A program made the position numbers and the translations under genes. 64,000 nucleotides of DNA. Origin: Caballeronia sp. INDeC2 (GTDB taxonomy: Bacteria; Pseudomonadota; Gammaproteobacteria; Burkholderiales; Burkholderiaceae). How positions within the stretch are numbered: position 1 is the stretch's first letter; the number at the start of each line of letters is the position of its first letter. Below the pieces are notes generated by a model. That model was given only the letters and a program-made list of their open reading frames with translations. It searched no databases and was not told the origin of the DNA. Location of the stretch: contig NZ_JALQDG010000040.1 in NCBI RefSeq assembly GCF_023631325.1, positions 228,722 through 292,721 on the forward strand, in the 5' to 3' direction. Shown here piece by piece: positions 43,920 through 53,247 of the stretch.

Positions 43920-44831
43920 ATGTCCTCCGCTCTCCATTCGAACGCCGTCTTCGGCGATCAACTCCGCAGTTTCGCCCGCGCGATCGGGCAAATCGTGCTT
44001 CAGCGCAATGCCGCGACCGGCGCGCTGGTGTTTCTCGCGGTCCTTTGCGCGAGCCCGCGCCTCGCGTGCGCCCTTCTGATCGGCACACTGACGGGCAATG
44101 TCATCAGCGTGATCATCGAGGACGACGGCGCGCCCGCGTTTCGCGACGATCTCTACGGCTTCAATGGCGCGCTCGCGGCGCTCGCAGCTTTTGCGTTCGT
44201 CGGCGATGCGTCGCAGGCCACGGCTGTGGCGATCGTCGCGGCGATGTTCGCGAGCGTCCTCGCCAGCAAGCTCGCGCACATGCTCTCGCGTTACCGGTTG
44301 CCGACCTTTTCGAGCCCAGCGATCATCGTCACCTGGTGCTGGCTGCCGCTGTTCGCCGATCGCGGCGATACGGGCGCGGTCCCGCAAGTCGCCGCCGGTT
44401 TCATCCCGATGCTTCAGGCCGCGTTCGCCGGTCTCGCGCCGATCACGTTCGCGACCGGCGCGCTCGCGGGCGCATTGATCGCAGCGGGATTGTTCGCGTC
44501 GCGGCCGTCGCAGGCGGGCTGGGCGCTCGCTGGCAGCGCGCTCGGCGCGGCGCTGCACGGGCTCGGCGGCGCGAGCGATGCCGTCGTGCTCTCGGGCGCA
44601 TGCGGTTTCAACGCGGCGCTTGCGGCGCTCGCGGCCGCTCCGCTCGGCAAGCGCTATGCGATCATCGCGATCGTCGCGGCGGTGCTGATCGAACGCGCGA
44701 TCGATTGCCTCGGCATCGCAGCATTGACCGCGCCGTTCGTGCTGGCGTCCTGGGGCGCGATCGCCTTACAGCGGCGCTTGTCCAGAACATCGAAACGAGG
44801 AGATTCGCATGTCGTTCACCCACACGCCTGA
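43920..44831 (+). CDS. urea transporter-like membrane protein
   Basis: A 303-residue, roughly ten-helix protein with the internal duplication of the urea transporter family: GFNGALAALAAF in the first half and GFNAALAALAAA in the second, the filter-lining motifs. These proteins are selective channels for urea or related amides. Start choice is uncertain: ATG 43920 or GTG 43902, neither with a clear ribosome-binding site. The 3' end overlaps the aldolase gene by 23 nt. No urease genes are in the window. Confidence 0.75.
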   Translation: MSSALHSNAVFGDQLRSFARAIGQIVLQRNAATGALVFLAVLCASPRLACALLIGTLTGNVISVIIEDDGAPAFRDDLYGFNGALAALAAFAFVGDASQATAVAIVAAMFASVLASKLAHMLSRYRLPTFSSPAIIVTWCWLPLFADRGDTGAVPQVAAGFIPMLQAAFAGLAPITFATGALAGALIAAGLFASRPSQAGWALAGSALGAALHGLGGASDAVVLSGACGFNAALAALAAAPLGKRYAIIAIVAAVLIERAIDCLGIAALTAPFVLASWGAIALQRRLSRTSKRGDSHVVHPHA

Positions 44832-45585
44832 GCGCAGGATCGCCGACAGCGGGCCCCGCTCGGCGGCCGAAGACGCGACGCGCGTCGCGCTCGCCGCCGC
44901 ATACCGGCTCGTCGCGCTCAACGGCTGGGACGATGTCGTCTACACGCATATTTCCGCGAGCGTGCCGGGCGAGCCGGGGCGCTTTCTGATCAATCCGTTC
45001 GGGCTTTCATTCGATGAAGTCACGGCGTCGAATCTCGTGAAGATCGATATCGACGGCAACGTGATCGGGGAGAGTACGCATGCGGTGAACGCGACGGGCT
45101 TCGCGCTGCACGGCGCCGTGCATGCCGCGCGCGATGACGCCGTATGCGTGATGCATCTGCATGTGCGCGAGGCTATCGCCGTCTCGGCGCAACCGCATGG
45201 CCTGCTGCCCGCATCGCAACACGCGATGCGCTTTCACGGCCATCTCGCGTATCACGACTACGAAGGGCTCGCGTTTTCGCCGTCGGAAGGCGAACGGCTG
45301 GTCGCGAGTCTCGGCGCACATCGCGCGATGCTGTTGCGCAATCACGGGCCGCTCACGCTCGGGCGCACCATCGCCGAGGCTTATGTGCTGATGGATATGC
45401 TCGTCAAGGCGTGCGATATTCAACTTCGCGCGCTCGCGGGCGTGGGCAAGATGATCGTGCCGACGCCGGACGTCGTCACGCGCACCGCGGCGCAATTGCA
45501 TGACGACGATGCTGTCGAAGGCGCGCTCGAATGGCCCGCGCTATTGCGCAAGCTCGATCGCATCGATCCGTCGTATCGCGATTGA
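44809..45585 (+). CDS. class II aldolase/adducin-family protein
   Basis: A 258-residue protein of the FucA/AraD superfamily. Likely zinc ligands are His116 and His118 (VMHLHVREAI) and His179 (LLRNHGPLTLG). The opening AAAYRLVALNGWDDVVYTHI with SFDEVTASNLVKID is the usual pattern of the decarboxylase/aldolase-like subgroup found beside catabolic genes. GGAG precedes ATG 44809, which lies inside the transporter gene. Substrate unknown; it may be an aldolase, epimerase or decarboxylase. Confidence 0.78.
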   Translation: MSFTHTPERRIADSGPRSAAEDATRVALAAAYRLVALNGWDDVVYTHISASVPGEPGRFLINPFGLSFDEVTASNLVKIDIDGNVIGESTHAVNATGFALHGAVHAARDDAVCVMHLHVREAIAVSAQPHGLLPASQHAMRFHGHLAYHDYEGLAFSPSEGERLVASLGAHRAMLLRNHGPLTLGRTIAEAYVLMDMLVKACDIQLRALAGVGKMIVPTPDVVTRTAAQLHDDDAVEGALEWPALLRKLDRIDPSYRD

Positions 45586-45618
45586 ATACCGGTTCAACTC
45601 ACACAGGAGAGCAACGGC

Positions 45619-45804
45619 ATGCCGACATTCAACATTCAATTGTTCGAAGGCCGCACGGTGGAAGAGAAGCGCAGGTTCGTCGAGGCGATCACGCGCACGA
45701 CGTGCGAGACGCTCGGCTGCGAGCCGGGCTCGGTGGATATCATTCTGACGGATGTGAAGCGCGAGAACTGGGCGACCGCGGGCAAGCTCTGGTCGGAGCA
45801 GTGA
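45619..45804 (+). CDS. 4-oxalocrotonate tautomerase-family protein
   Basis: A 61-residue tautomerase. After the start Met the next residue is Pro (MPTFNIQLFEGRTVEEKRRF), the catalytic base of the 4-OT family, and the length is standard. GGAGAG lies before ATG 45619, 33 bp after the aldolase stop, so the two are probably co-transcribed. It would interconvert enol and keto forms of a small oxo-acid, perhaps linked to the aldolase step. Confidence 0.8.
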   Translation: MPTFNIQLFEGRTVEEKRRFVEAITRTTCETLGCEPGSVDIILTDVKRENWATAGKLWSEQ

Positions 45805-45855
45805 GTTTGCGATGCGCACATACGGCGCGATGCCGTACGTGCGCGATGCATCGCT

Positions 45856-48033
45856 TTACGCCGATGCCTTCACGGCGAGACGGAACTTGTGCAGCAGCGG
45901 TTCGGTATAACCGCTCGGTTGCGTGCGTCCTTCGAATACGAGCGCGCACGCGGCCTTGAATGCGAACGAGCTGTCGAACGAGGGCGCCATCGGGCGATAG
46001 TACGGATCGGCTTCGTTCTGCTTGTCGACAACGGCGGCCATGCGTTCGAGCGTCTGACGCACCTGCTCTTCCGTGACGATGCCGTGGCGCAGCCAGTTCG
46101 CAATGTGCTGGCTGGAAATGCGCAAGGTTGCGCGGTCTTCCATCAGGCCGACATCGTGAATGTCCGGCACCTTCGAGCAACCCACGCCCGAATCTACCCA
46201 ACGCACCACATAACCGAGAATGCCCTGCGCGTTGTTCTCGATCTCGTTTTTGATGTCTTCTTCCGACCACGTCGGCTTTTCGACGACGGGAATCGTCAGC
46301 AAGCCGTCGAGCAACTCGTTCTTCTGGCCGTCGTAGTCGATGCTTTCGAGTTCCTGCTGGACCTGTTGCACATCCACCATGTGATAGTGCAGCGCATGCA
46401 GCGTGGCGGCCGTGGGCGAGGGCACCCATGCGGTGTTCGCGCCGGCCTTCGGATGCGCGATCTTCTGTTCGAGCATCGCGTGCATCAGATCGGGCATCGC
46501 CCACATGCCCTTGCCGATCTGCGCGCGCCCGCGCAAGCCCGTATTCAGGCCGACGAGCACGTTGTTGCGCTCATACGAGCTGATCCACTTCGACGACTTC
46601 ATGTCGCCCTTGCGCATCATCGGGCCGGCTTCCATCGACGAATGCATCTCGTCGCCGGTGCGGTCCAGGAAGCCCGTGTTGATGAACGCGACGCGCGCGC
46701 CCGCCGCCGCGATACACGCCTTGAGGTTGACGCTCGTGCGGCGCTCCTCGTCCATGATGCCCATCTTGATGGTGTGACGCGGCAGGCCGAGCAGATCTTC
46801 GACGCGCGAGAAGAGCTCGTCCGCGAACGCCACTTCGGCGGGGCCGTGCATCTTCGGCTTCACGATATAGATGGAACCCGTGCGCGAGTTCATCTTGTTC
46901 TTCAGATCGTGCATTGCGCCGAGCGTGGTCATCACGGCGTCGAGGATGCCTTCGGGAATCTCGTTGCCGTCGCGGTCGAGCACGGCGGGGTTCGTCATCA
47001 GATGGCCGACGTTGCGGATGAACAGGAGCGAACGTCCGTGCAGCTTGATGGTCGAGCCGTTCGGCGCGGTGTATTCGCGATCCGGGTTCATGCTGCGCGT
47101 GAAGGTCTTGCCGTTCTTCGTCACCTGCTCGGCGAGATGGCCTTGCATCAGCCCGAGCCAGTTGCGATAGAGCTGCGTCTTGTCGGCGGCGTCGACGGCC
47201 GCGACCGAATCCTCGCAGTCGATGATCGTGCTCACCGCCGCTTCGATCAGCACGTCCTTCACATGCGCGGCATCCGTCTTGCCGATCGAGTGGTTCGCGT
47301 CGATCTGGATTTCGAAGTGCAGGTCGTTGTGCTTGAGCAGAATGGCCGACGGTTCCTTCGCGTCGCCCTGATAACCTGCGAACTGTTCGGCGTTGGCGAG
47401 GCCGCTCTTGCCGCCGTCCTTCAGCGTGACGACGAGCTTGCCTTGTTCTACGCTGTACTTCGTCGCATCGGCGTGCGAGCCGTGGTCGAGGGGCGCGTTG
47501 TCGTCGAGGAACGCGCGCGCATACGCGATCACCTTCGCGCCGCGCTTCGGATTGAACTCGGCGGTGCGCTCGGCACCGTCGCTTTCATCGATTGCATCGG
47601 TGCCGTAGAGCGCATCGTAGAGACTGCCCCAGCGCGCGTTGGCGGCGTTGAGCGCATAGCGCAGATTGGAGAGCGGCACGACGAGCTGTGGACCGGCCTG
47701 CTCGGCGATTTCGCGATCGACATTGGCGGTGCTCGCCTGGACACGCGCGGGCGTGGGCACGATATAGCCGATCTCTTCGAGAAACTTGCGGTAGGCGCGC
47801 AGATCGCGCACCGGCCCGGGATTGCTGCGATGCCAGTTGTCGAGCTCGGTCTGAAGGCGGTCGCGCTCGGCGAGCAGCGTGCGGTTCTTCGGCGCGAGAT
47901 CGTGGACGATGGCATCGAATCCCTTCCAGAAGGACGCGCTGTCGACGCCGGTGCCGGGGATGGCTTCTTCATCGACGAACTTCGCGAGATTCGCGTCGAC
48001 CTGCAGGCCGTGTTGTTTGATCATGTCGGTCAT
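45856..48033 (-). CDS. glcB: malate synthase G
   Basis: A 725-residue enzyme (E. coli GlcB has 723) that condenses glyoxylate with acetyl-CoA to malate in the glyoxylate bypass and glycolate use. Family blocks include DNAPLDHGSHADATKY, IIDCEDSVAAVDAADK, GRSLLFIRNVGHLMTNPAV, the IMDEERRTSVNLKACI stretch and the C-terminal MEDRATLRISSQHIANWL. ATG 48033 has GGAG about 6 nt upstream and gives the standard length; a frame extension to 48264 is not conserved. It is transcribed alone, convergent with the tautomerase gene. Confidence 0.95.
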   Translation of the reverse strand: MTDMIKQHGLQVDANLAKFVDEEAIPGTGVDSASFWKGFDAIVHDLAPKNRTLLAERDRLQTELDNWHRSNPGPVRDLRAYRKFLEEIGYIVPTPARVQASTANVDREIAEQAGPQLVVPLSNLRYALNAANARWGSLYDALYGTDAIDESDGAERTAEFNPKRGAKVIAYARAFLDDNAPLDHGSHADATKYSVEQGKLVVTLKDGGKSGLANAEQFAGYQGDAKEPSAILLKHNDLHFEIQIDANHSIGKTDAAHVKDVLIEAAVSTIIDCEDSVAAVDAADKTQLYRNWLGLMQGHLAEQVTKNGKTFTRSMNPDREYTAPNGSTIKLHGRSLLFIRNVGHLMTNPAVLDRDGNEIPEGILDAVMTTLGAMHDLKNKMNSRTGSIYIVKPKMHGPAEVAFADELFSRVEDLLGLPRHTIKMGIMDEERRTSVNLKACIAAAGARVAFINTGFLDRTGDEMHSSMEAGPMMRKGDMKSSKWISSYERNNVLVGLNTGLRGRAQIGKGMWAMPDLMHAMLEQKIAHPKAGANTAWVPSPTAATLHALHYHMVDVQQVQQELESIDYDGQKNELLDGLLTIPVVEKPTWSEEDIKNEIENNAQGILGYVVRWVDSGVGCSKVPDIHDVGLMEDRATLRISSQHIANWLRHGIVTEEQVRQTLERMAAVVDKQNEADPYYRPMAPSFDSSFAFKAACALVFEGRTQPSGYTEPLLHKFRLAVKASA

Positions 48034-48088
48034 GGGCACTCCGGCTGAATTTGCTGCTGCACAGGGGTTTGGGGATGGGCTGGGCTCT

Positions 48089-48117
48089 ATGGTAGCGCGT
48101 CTTGAGGGAGGATCGAA
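48089..48117 (-). promoter_or_regulatory. possible sigma-70 promoter of glcB
   Basis: On the minus strand TTCGAT (48117-48112) and TACCAT (48094-48089) are 17 nt apart, about 55 bp upstream of the glcB start. The match to TTGACA/TATAAT is partial, so this is tentative. Confidence 0.3.
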
Positions 48118-48294
48118 GCGGGGGTTGCTTGCAAATCGTGTGCCTGCCGGGTTCGTCGCGCGGAAATAGCCGGAGCGTAAGCGGCGCTCTGCTGCGCCAG
48201 TGATAAGTGACAACGCTACTCGCAGGGTAAATTCAGACTTTTCGACGATAGCCTTGACCGTCAACCGATTACGATCCAGACATTATCGAATCAG

Positions 48295-48919
48295 CTAATG
48301 CGACGATAACAATTCGGAATACAAACTAATAATGAAACTCGACTTTGCCGGCCCGAGCGTGTCTTCGCCGGTCATGCTGCTGCAATTCACGGCAAGCCGT
48401 TGAACGGGTCGCGGGCAGGGCTTGCGAGCGCCAAAGCGGTGGTGGTGAACATCGGCGCTGCGCTCGACGGCTTTCCCCAATAACCCGAAGTCGATCCGTT
48501 GGCGGCCGCGCCCCCTCAAGTCGCGGCGCCTGTGATGTGTCGTCAGTCGCTTGCGCATGAAGCCGTATGCCGTCGTTGCCATGCGCAATGCCGTCTTCGT
48601 CGTCCAGTAAAAGAACCGGAAAATAAAACGTCGTCTCTTCGTGGAGTGTCCGCTCGAGTGTGTCCGCTATCGTGTTCCAGTGACGAATCAGCAAATTGAG
48701 AATCTTCTCGGCTTCCTTCCGGTCTTTGAAAGCGAATTGGTTACCCAGTACTTCGGCAGGCCATTCGCTCGGTGAAATCAATTAAGGGCCGCAAATCAGC
48801 GCGGTGAAAAAGCCATCCATCATTTCGAAGCTCGTCGCTTCCTCGCCCAGGGCGTCGAGAAAGTCTTCCAGGCGATCGAATTCGCGTTCAGTCAGTGCAG
48901 CTTTAGCCGGGGATATCAA
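48295..48919 (-). pseudogene. decayed UPF0149/YecA-family gene
   Basis: From a TTG at 48919 (GAGAG upstream) the minus strand encodes the UPF0149 start LTEREFDRLEDFLDALGEEA and MMDGFFTALICGP, then a TAA at about 48782 where the family has Glu. The same frame continues as LISPSEWPAEVLGNQFAFKD through to DDEDGIAHGND. There the expected GNDWA is broken: two bases appear to be missing near 48590, and a neighbouring frame gives AYGFMR. The 3' end has scattered cysteine codons (KPCPR, VNCSS) that may be the remains of a SEC-C zinc tail. The gene is therefore inactivated by at least one nonsense and one frameshift change. Confidence 0.75.
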
Positions 48920-49005
48920 ATCATTCTCTCAGTCGGATGGAACGGCCGTTCGAGCCCGGCTTTCGTTGCGATGAAAGACACGAAAGACCGGGCCCGAACC
49001 TGCCG

Positions 49006-51234
49006 CTACGCCTTCAATAAATCCTCGATCATTATTGGCAGCTTCCTCACCCGGACACCCGTCGCGTGATAGACCGCACCGGTGATCGCCGCCGCGATGC
49101 CCGCCAGCCCGATCTCCGCGATGCCCCGCGCGCCCAGCTCGTTGAAGACCGTGTCGGGATAATCGAGAAACGTGACGTCCATTTTCGGCGTATCGGCGTT
49201 GGTCGCGACGACGTAGTCCGCGAGGCTGCTGTTGACCGGCGCGCCGCTTCGTTCGTCGTAGACGGTGTGTTCGAAGAGCGCCATGCCGACACCCATCACC
49301 ACCGCGCCTTCTATCTGATTGCGCCCCGCGCGCGGATTGAGGATCTTGCCCGCATCGATCACCGTCACGACGCGGCTGACCCGCAGGCGCGCCGTCGCCG
49401 GTTCCCACGTCACTTCGGCGAAGTGCGCGCCGTACGAGTGGATAGACCACTTCTTCTTCAGCGGATCGTCGAAGCCGCCCTTCGCGCTGCCGCTGCCCGA
49501 TGCCGCATGCAGCTTCGCGGCTTCGAGAATGCGCGCATACGGCACGCCGCTTTCGGGCCGCTCGTTCTTGCGATGCACATGGCCGCCGCTCATCGCGAGC
49601 TCTTCCGCTTTGGCACCCGCGAACGGCAATCCTTCCGCCTTCACGGCACGTTCGAGCAGCGTCTTGATGGCCGCGCGAACGGCGTCCGATACCGCCGGAA
49701 TCACCGATGCCGTCGCCGCCGATCCGCCCGACACCGGACCGAGCGGCAGCGACGTATCGCCCAGGCCGACTTCGATCTTCGAGAGCGGAATGCCCGTATG
49801 CTCCGCGACGAGCTGCGCGAGAATCGTGTACGTGCCCGTGCCGATATCCTGTGTCCCGCATGCGACGCGCGCGGTGCCATCCGAACGCAGATCGACGGTC
49901 GCGTCAGCCGAAAAGCGGAGTCCCGGCCAGCTGCACGCGCCGACGCCCCAACCGAGCGTGAGACCGTCGCGCTTCATCGAGCCGACTTCCGGGGTGCGCC
50001 TGGACCAGCCGAATTTTTCCGCGCCCGTCTTCAGGCACTCGGTGAAATGCCGCGACGAAAACGGCAAGCCGCTGCTTTCATCCACGCTCGGCTCATTGCG
50101 CAAGCGCAGCTCGACAGGGTCGATCTTCAACGCGATGGCCAGCTCGTCCATCGCCGATTCGAGCGCGAAGAGGCCGGGCACGGCGCCGGGCCCGCGCATC
50201 GACGTAGGCGAGCCGACATTGCGTTTCACCGTGCCGCCCGACACGCGCAGATTGGGCGTGCTGTACATCGACGGCGTCGCTTCACCGCAGTCTTCCGCGT
50301 AATCGTCGGCGATAGCCGCGTGGTTCACGAAGTCGTGCTGCAACGATACGAGCTTGCCGTCCTGCGTCGCCGCGAGCCGTACGCGTTGCTGCGTCGTCGG
50401 CCGGTGCCCGACGTTCTGGAACATCATCTTGCGCGAGAGCACGAGCTTGACGGGCCGCTCCAGTTGGCGCGTCGCGGCCGCGGCGAGCAGCGAATGCGGC
50501 CACATCCACAGCTTGCCGCCGAAGCCCGAGCCGAGATAGCGCGAAATCACGCGCACTTTTTCTTTCGGCAGACCGAGCATTTGCATGAGCGTGCCCTGAT
50601 GATTGGCCACGGCCTGACTCGTTTCATAGAACGTGTAGCTTTCCCCGTTCCAGTGCGCGACGGTCGCGTGCAACTCGATCGGGTTATGCGTTTCGACGGG
50701 CGTCACGTAGGTTTCGTCGAGCTTCACGGGCGCGCCGTCGAAAGCCTTGTCGGGATCGCCGCGCTCGCTGGCCACGTCGAGTTTCGCGTTGGCATCGAGC
50801 GTGGCGCTTACGTCGTGCGGCGTCTTGTCGTAGCCGACCTTGATCGCGGCAGCGGCGGCGCTCGCCGTTTCGAACGTGTCCGCGACGACGAGCGCGACGT
50901 ATTGTCCGTAATAGCGAATGACGTCGTCTTCGAACGGCGGACGGTTCTCGTCGACGAAACCGGTCTCGATCGAATTGCCGGCGATGCGATAGAAGCGGCC
51001 GATATTGCCGCGATGAAGAATCAGCTTCACGCCGGGCATGGCTTGCGCGGCGGCGAATTCGAGCGACGTGATCTTGCCGCTCGCGATGGTCGAGCCGACG
51101 GGCACGGCGTACAGCATGCCGGGCAAGTCGACGTCGGAGGTGTAAGTCGCGCGGCCGCAGACCTTAAGCGGTCCGTCGATGCGCGACTGGGGCCGTCCAA
51201 TGAAGGACTGCGTGATGTCGGGCGCGGTGGACAT
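49006..51234 (-). CDS. molybdenum-cofactor subunit of aldehyde oxidoreductase (PaoC/YagR-like)
   Basis: A 742-residue large subunit of the xanthine dehydrogenase family. It starts with SRIDGPLKVCGRATYTSDVD, has the cofactor-binding loop YLGSGFGGKLW and CGTQDIGTGTYT, and ends with the active-site segment ELGARGIAEIGLAG, where Glu is the expected catalytic base. With the FAD and iron-sulfur subunits upstream it forms a PaoABC-type enzyme that oxidises aldehydes to acids. GAGG precedes ATG 51234, 21 bp after the FAD-subunit stop. No PaoD-type maturation gene follows it here. Confidence 0.87.
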   Translation of the reverse strand: MSTAPDITQSFIGRPQSRIDGPLKVCGRATYTSDVDLPGMLYAVPVGSTIASGKITSLEFAAAQAMPGVKLILHRGNIGRFYRIAGNSIETGFVDENRPPFEDDVIRYYGQYVALVVADTFETASAAAAAIKVGYDKTPHDVSATLDANAKLDVASERGDPDKAFDGAPVKLDETYVTPVETHNPIELHATVAHWNGESYTFYETSQAVANHQGTLMQMLGLPKEKVRVISRYLGSGFGGKLWMWPHSLLAAAATRQLERPVKLVLSRKMMFQNVGHRPTTQQRVRLAATQDGKLVSLQHDFVNHAAIADDYAEDCGEATPSMYSTPNLRVSGGTVKRNVGSPTSMRGPGAVPGLFALESAMDELAIALKIDPVELRLRNEPSVDESSGLPFSSRHFTECLKTGAEKFGWSRRTPEVGSMKRDGLTLGWGVGACSWPGLRFSADATVDLRSDGTARVACGTQDIGTGTYTILAQLVAEHTGIPLSKIEVGLGDTSLPLGPVSGGSAATASVIPAVSDAVRAAIKTLLERAVKAEGLPFAGAKAEELAMSGGHVHRKNERPESGVPYARILEAAKLHAASGSGSAKGGFDDPLKKKWSIHSYGAHFAEVTWEPATARLRVSRVVTVIDAGKILNPRAGRNQIEGAVVMGVGMALFEHTVYDERSGAPVNSSLADYVVATNADTPKMDVTFLDYPDTVFNELGARGIAEIGLAGIAAAITGAVYHATGVRVRKLPIMIEDLLKA

Positions 51235-51255
51235 GTTCGGGTTCCTCGGTCGGGT

Positions 51256-52260
51256 TCAGGACGTTTGCGTGACCATCTTGAGCGTATGCACGATGCAGCG
51301 CTTCGATAGCTCGACCTTGAAGCCGTTCTCGCTTTGCGGCTTCGCATCGGCGAGCGCGGCATCGGCGGCGCGTTTGAACGCGGCTTCATCGGGCGCGGCG
51401 TCTTGCAGCGCCTGCTCCGCCTCGCGCGATCGCCACGGCTTCGTGCCGACGCCGCCGAGCGCCACGCGCGCATGCGCGATGCGCCCGTCCTTCACGCCGA
51501 TCACGACGCCCGCCGACGCCAGCGCGAACTCATACGACGCACGATCGCGCAGCTTGAGATACGCCGAGCGGGCGCCTTCGACCGGCGGCGGCAGCGTGAC
51601 GTGCGTGATCAGATCGCCGGCGTCGAGCACGTTCTCGCGATCGGGCGTGCTGCCGGGCACGAGAAAGAATTCGTCGATGGGAATCGCGCGCTTGCCCGCC
51701 GTGCCCTCCACATGAACTGTCGCTTCGAGCGCCTGCAATGCCACGCACATGTCCGACGGATTGCTCGCGATGCACGACTCGCTCGTGCCGAGAATCGCCA
51801 TCATGCGATTGAAGCCCTGAATCGCCGAGCAGCCGCTGCCCGGCTCGCGCTTGTTGCACGGCGAGGTCGTATCGCGGAAGTACACGCAACGCGTGCGCTG
51901 CAGGATATTGCCGCCCGTGGTCGCCATGTTGCGCAACTGCACGGACGCACCGGCGAGCACCGCTTGCGACAACACCGCATAACGATCGCGAATCAGCGGA
52001 TGATGCGCGAGATCCTCGTTGCGCGAGGTTGCGCCGATGCGCACGCCGCCGTCGTTCGTTTCTGCGATCTCATCGAGCGGTAGGCGGCTGATATCGATCA
52101 CGCGCATCGGCCGCTCGACGTTCAGCTTCATCAGGTCGAGCAGCGTCGTGCCGCCCGCGAGAAAGCGCACTTCCGCGCCTTGCTGCGCGGTATGCGCGAG
52201 CGCGCCCGCGTTGATCGCGTCGCGCATGTCGCGCGCGCGGGAGAGTTGGAACATGTCCAT
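51256..52260 (-). CDS. FAD-binding subunit of aldehyde oxidoreductase (PaoB/YagS-like)
   Basis: A 334-residue CO-dehydrogenase-type flavoprotein subunit. FLAGGTTLLDLMK and NMATTGGNILQRTRC bind FAD. A cysteine-rich insert (Cys in TRCVYF, SPCNKRE and GSGCSAIQG) resembles the extra [4Fe-4S] site described in E. coli PaoB, which marks this subgroup. It passes electrons between the iron-sulfur and molybdenum subunits. It lies between the two partner genes, 10 bp after the iron-sulfur subunit stop. Confidence 0.87.
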   Translation of the reverse strand: MDMFQLSRARDMRDAINAGALAHTAQQGAEVRFLAGGTTLLDLMKLNVERPMRVIDISRLPLDEIAETNDGGVRIGATSRNEDLAHHPLIRDRYAVLSQAVLAGASVQLRNMATTGGNILQRTRCVYFRDTTSPCNKREPGSGCSAIQGFNRMMAILGTSESCIASNPSDMCVALQALEATVHVEGTAGKRAIPIDEFFLVPGSTPDRENVLDAGDLITHVTLPPPVEGARSAYLKLRDRASYEFALASAGVVIGVKDGRIAHARVALGGVGTKPWRSREAEQALQDAAPDEAAFKRAADAALADAKPQSENGFKVELSKRCIVHTLKMVTQTS

Positions 52261-52270
52261 GTCGCTCTCC

Positions 52271-52837
52271 TTATTTCGACGACGGCTTGTTCGCCCGCAC
52301 CGACTGGATCGCGCTGACGATGTTCTGATACGCGCCGCAGCGGCACAGATTGCCGCTCATCGCTTCGCGCACGTCTTCGTCGCTCGGACCGATGGGTTCG
52401 TCGAGCAGCGCCACCGCCGACATCAACTGGCCGGCCGTGCAGTAGCCGCACTGATAACCGTCGCATTCGACGAACGCGGCCTGCAGCGGATGCAGCGCTT
52501 CGACTTCGCCGATGCCTTCGATCGTCGTGATGGTGTCGCCCTCGCACGCGGCGGCGAAACACAGACACGAGTTTACGCGGCGGCCGTTCACATGAACGGT
52601 GCATGCGCCGCATTGGCCGTGGTCGCAGCCTTTCTTCGTGCCGGTCAGATGAAGATGCTCGCGCAATGCATCTAATAAGGTCGTGCGCGGATCGAGCGAT
52701 AGCGTCTCGCTGCGGCCGTTCACGGTGAAGGTGAACGTGGCGGCCGAGTCGTCAGCCTTAGCCGGCAAGGGCGTCAGCGCCTTGTTCGGCGTATCGGCGT
52801 GCGTGGTTTTCGATTGGGGGACGTTACGTTGTGGCAT
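52271..52837 (-). CDS. [2Fe-2S] subunit of aldehyde oxidoreductase (PaoA/YagT-like)
   Basis: A 188-residue small subunit with two [2Fe-2S] sites: the plant-type KKGCDHGQCGACTVHVNG with a later Cys in NSCLC, and the second cluster in QCGYCTAGQ and GNLCRCG. ATG 52837 has AGGAG 8 nt upstream. The N-terminus (MPQRNVPQSKTTHADTPNKA) is polar and has no twin-arginine signal, unlike E. coli PaoA, so the complex may stay in the cytoplasm. The 291-bp gap upstream contains a TATACT at about 53031-53036 on the minus strand but no good -35. Confidence 0.88.
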   Translation of the reverse strand: MPQRNVPQSKTTHADTPNKALTPLPAKADDSAATFTFTVNGRSETLSLDPRTTLLDALREHLHLTGTKKGCDHGQCGACTVHVNGRRVNSCLCFAAACEGDTITTIEGIGEVEALHPLQAAFVECDGYQCGYCTAGQLMSAVALLDEPIGPSDEDVREAMSGNLCRCGAYQNIVSAIQSVRANKPSSK

Positions 52838-53128
52838 CGGGCAATCTCCTGGAATTGTGCAACATGCTGCTGCACGAATGCGGCGATGACGCGGCAAAGC
52901 GTGAGAGGGGCGAAGATGCGGCGAAGTGTGTCGGCGCCGATGGCGCGAAGGAAAGGCGACGAAAAAGGGTCTGTGCGACGGGCGCAGGACCTTTGTGCGC
53001 CGGCGATGCGGCGATAGACGACACTCAGCCAGTATAGGCACGTGACGCGAAACTTTCCCGATCGAAAGCTGCGCGCCGGCCACCAAATGCTGCGGGCGCA
53101 CGAAGCATGCCCGCGGGGCCTGAACGCT

Positions 53129-53236
53129 TCAATGCGCGAGCACGGCCCGCGCGAAGAGCGATAGAAGGAACACGCCGACCGTCGTGAACAGGACGAGCGC
53201 CACGAGGATCAGGATCAGGCGAAGAATCATCTGCAT
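53129..53236 (-). CDS. 35-residue single-span membrane peptide
   Basis: ATG 53236 has GGAG 7 nt upstream and opens a 35-codon frame: MQMILRLILILVALVLFTTV followed by GVFLLSLFARAVLAH. Almost the whole peptide is one hydrophobic helix with Arg6 near the N-terminus and Arg/His at the other end. Its ribosome-binding site directly follows the U-run of a terminator hairpin, so expression may depend on read-through. Function unknown; the good ribosome-binding site and clean membrane helix argue for a real small protein. Confidence 0.5.
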   Translation of the reverse strand: MQMILRLILILVALVLFTTVGVFLLSLFARAVLAH

Positions 53237-53247
53237 CGTGGCGCTCC

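Noticed and set aside
45889..48048. 719-codon rightward frame opposite malate synthase
   Set aside because: It is the complement of highly conserved glcB codons and has no recognisable motif.
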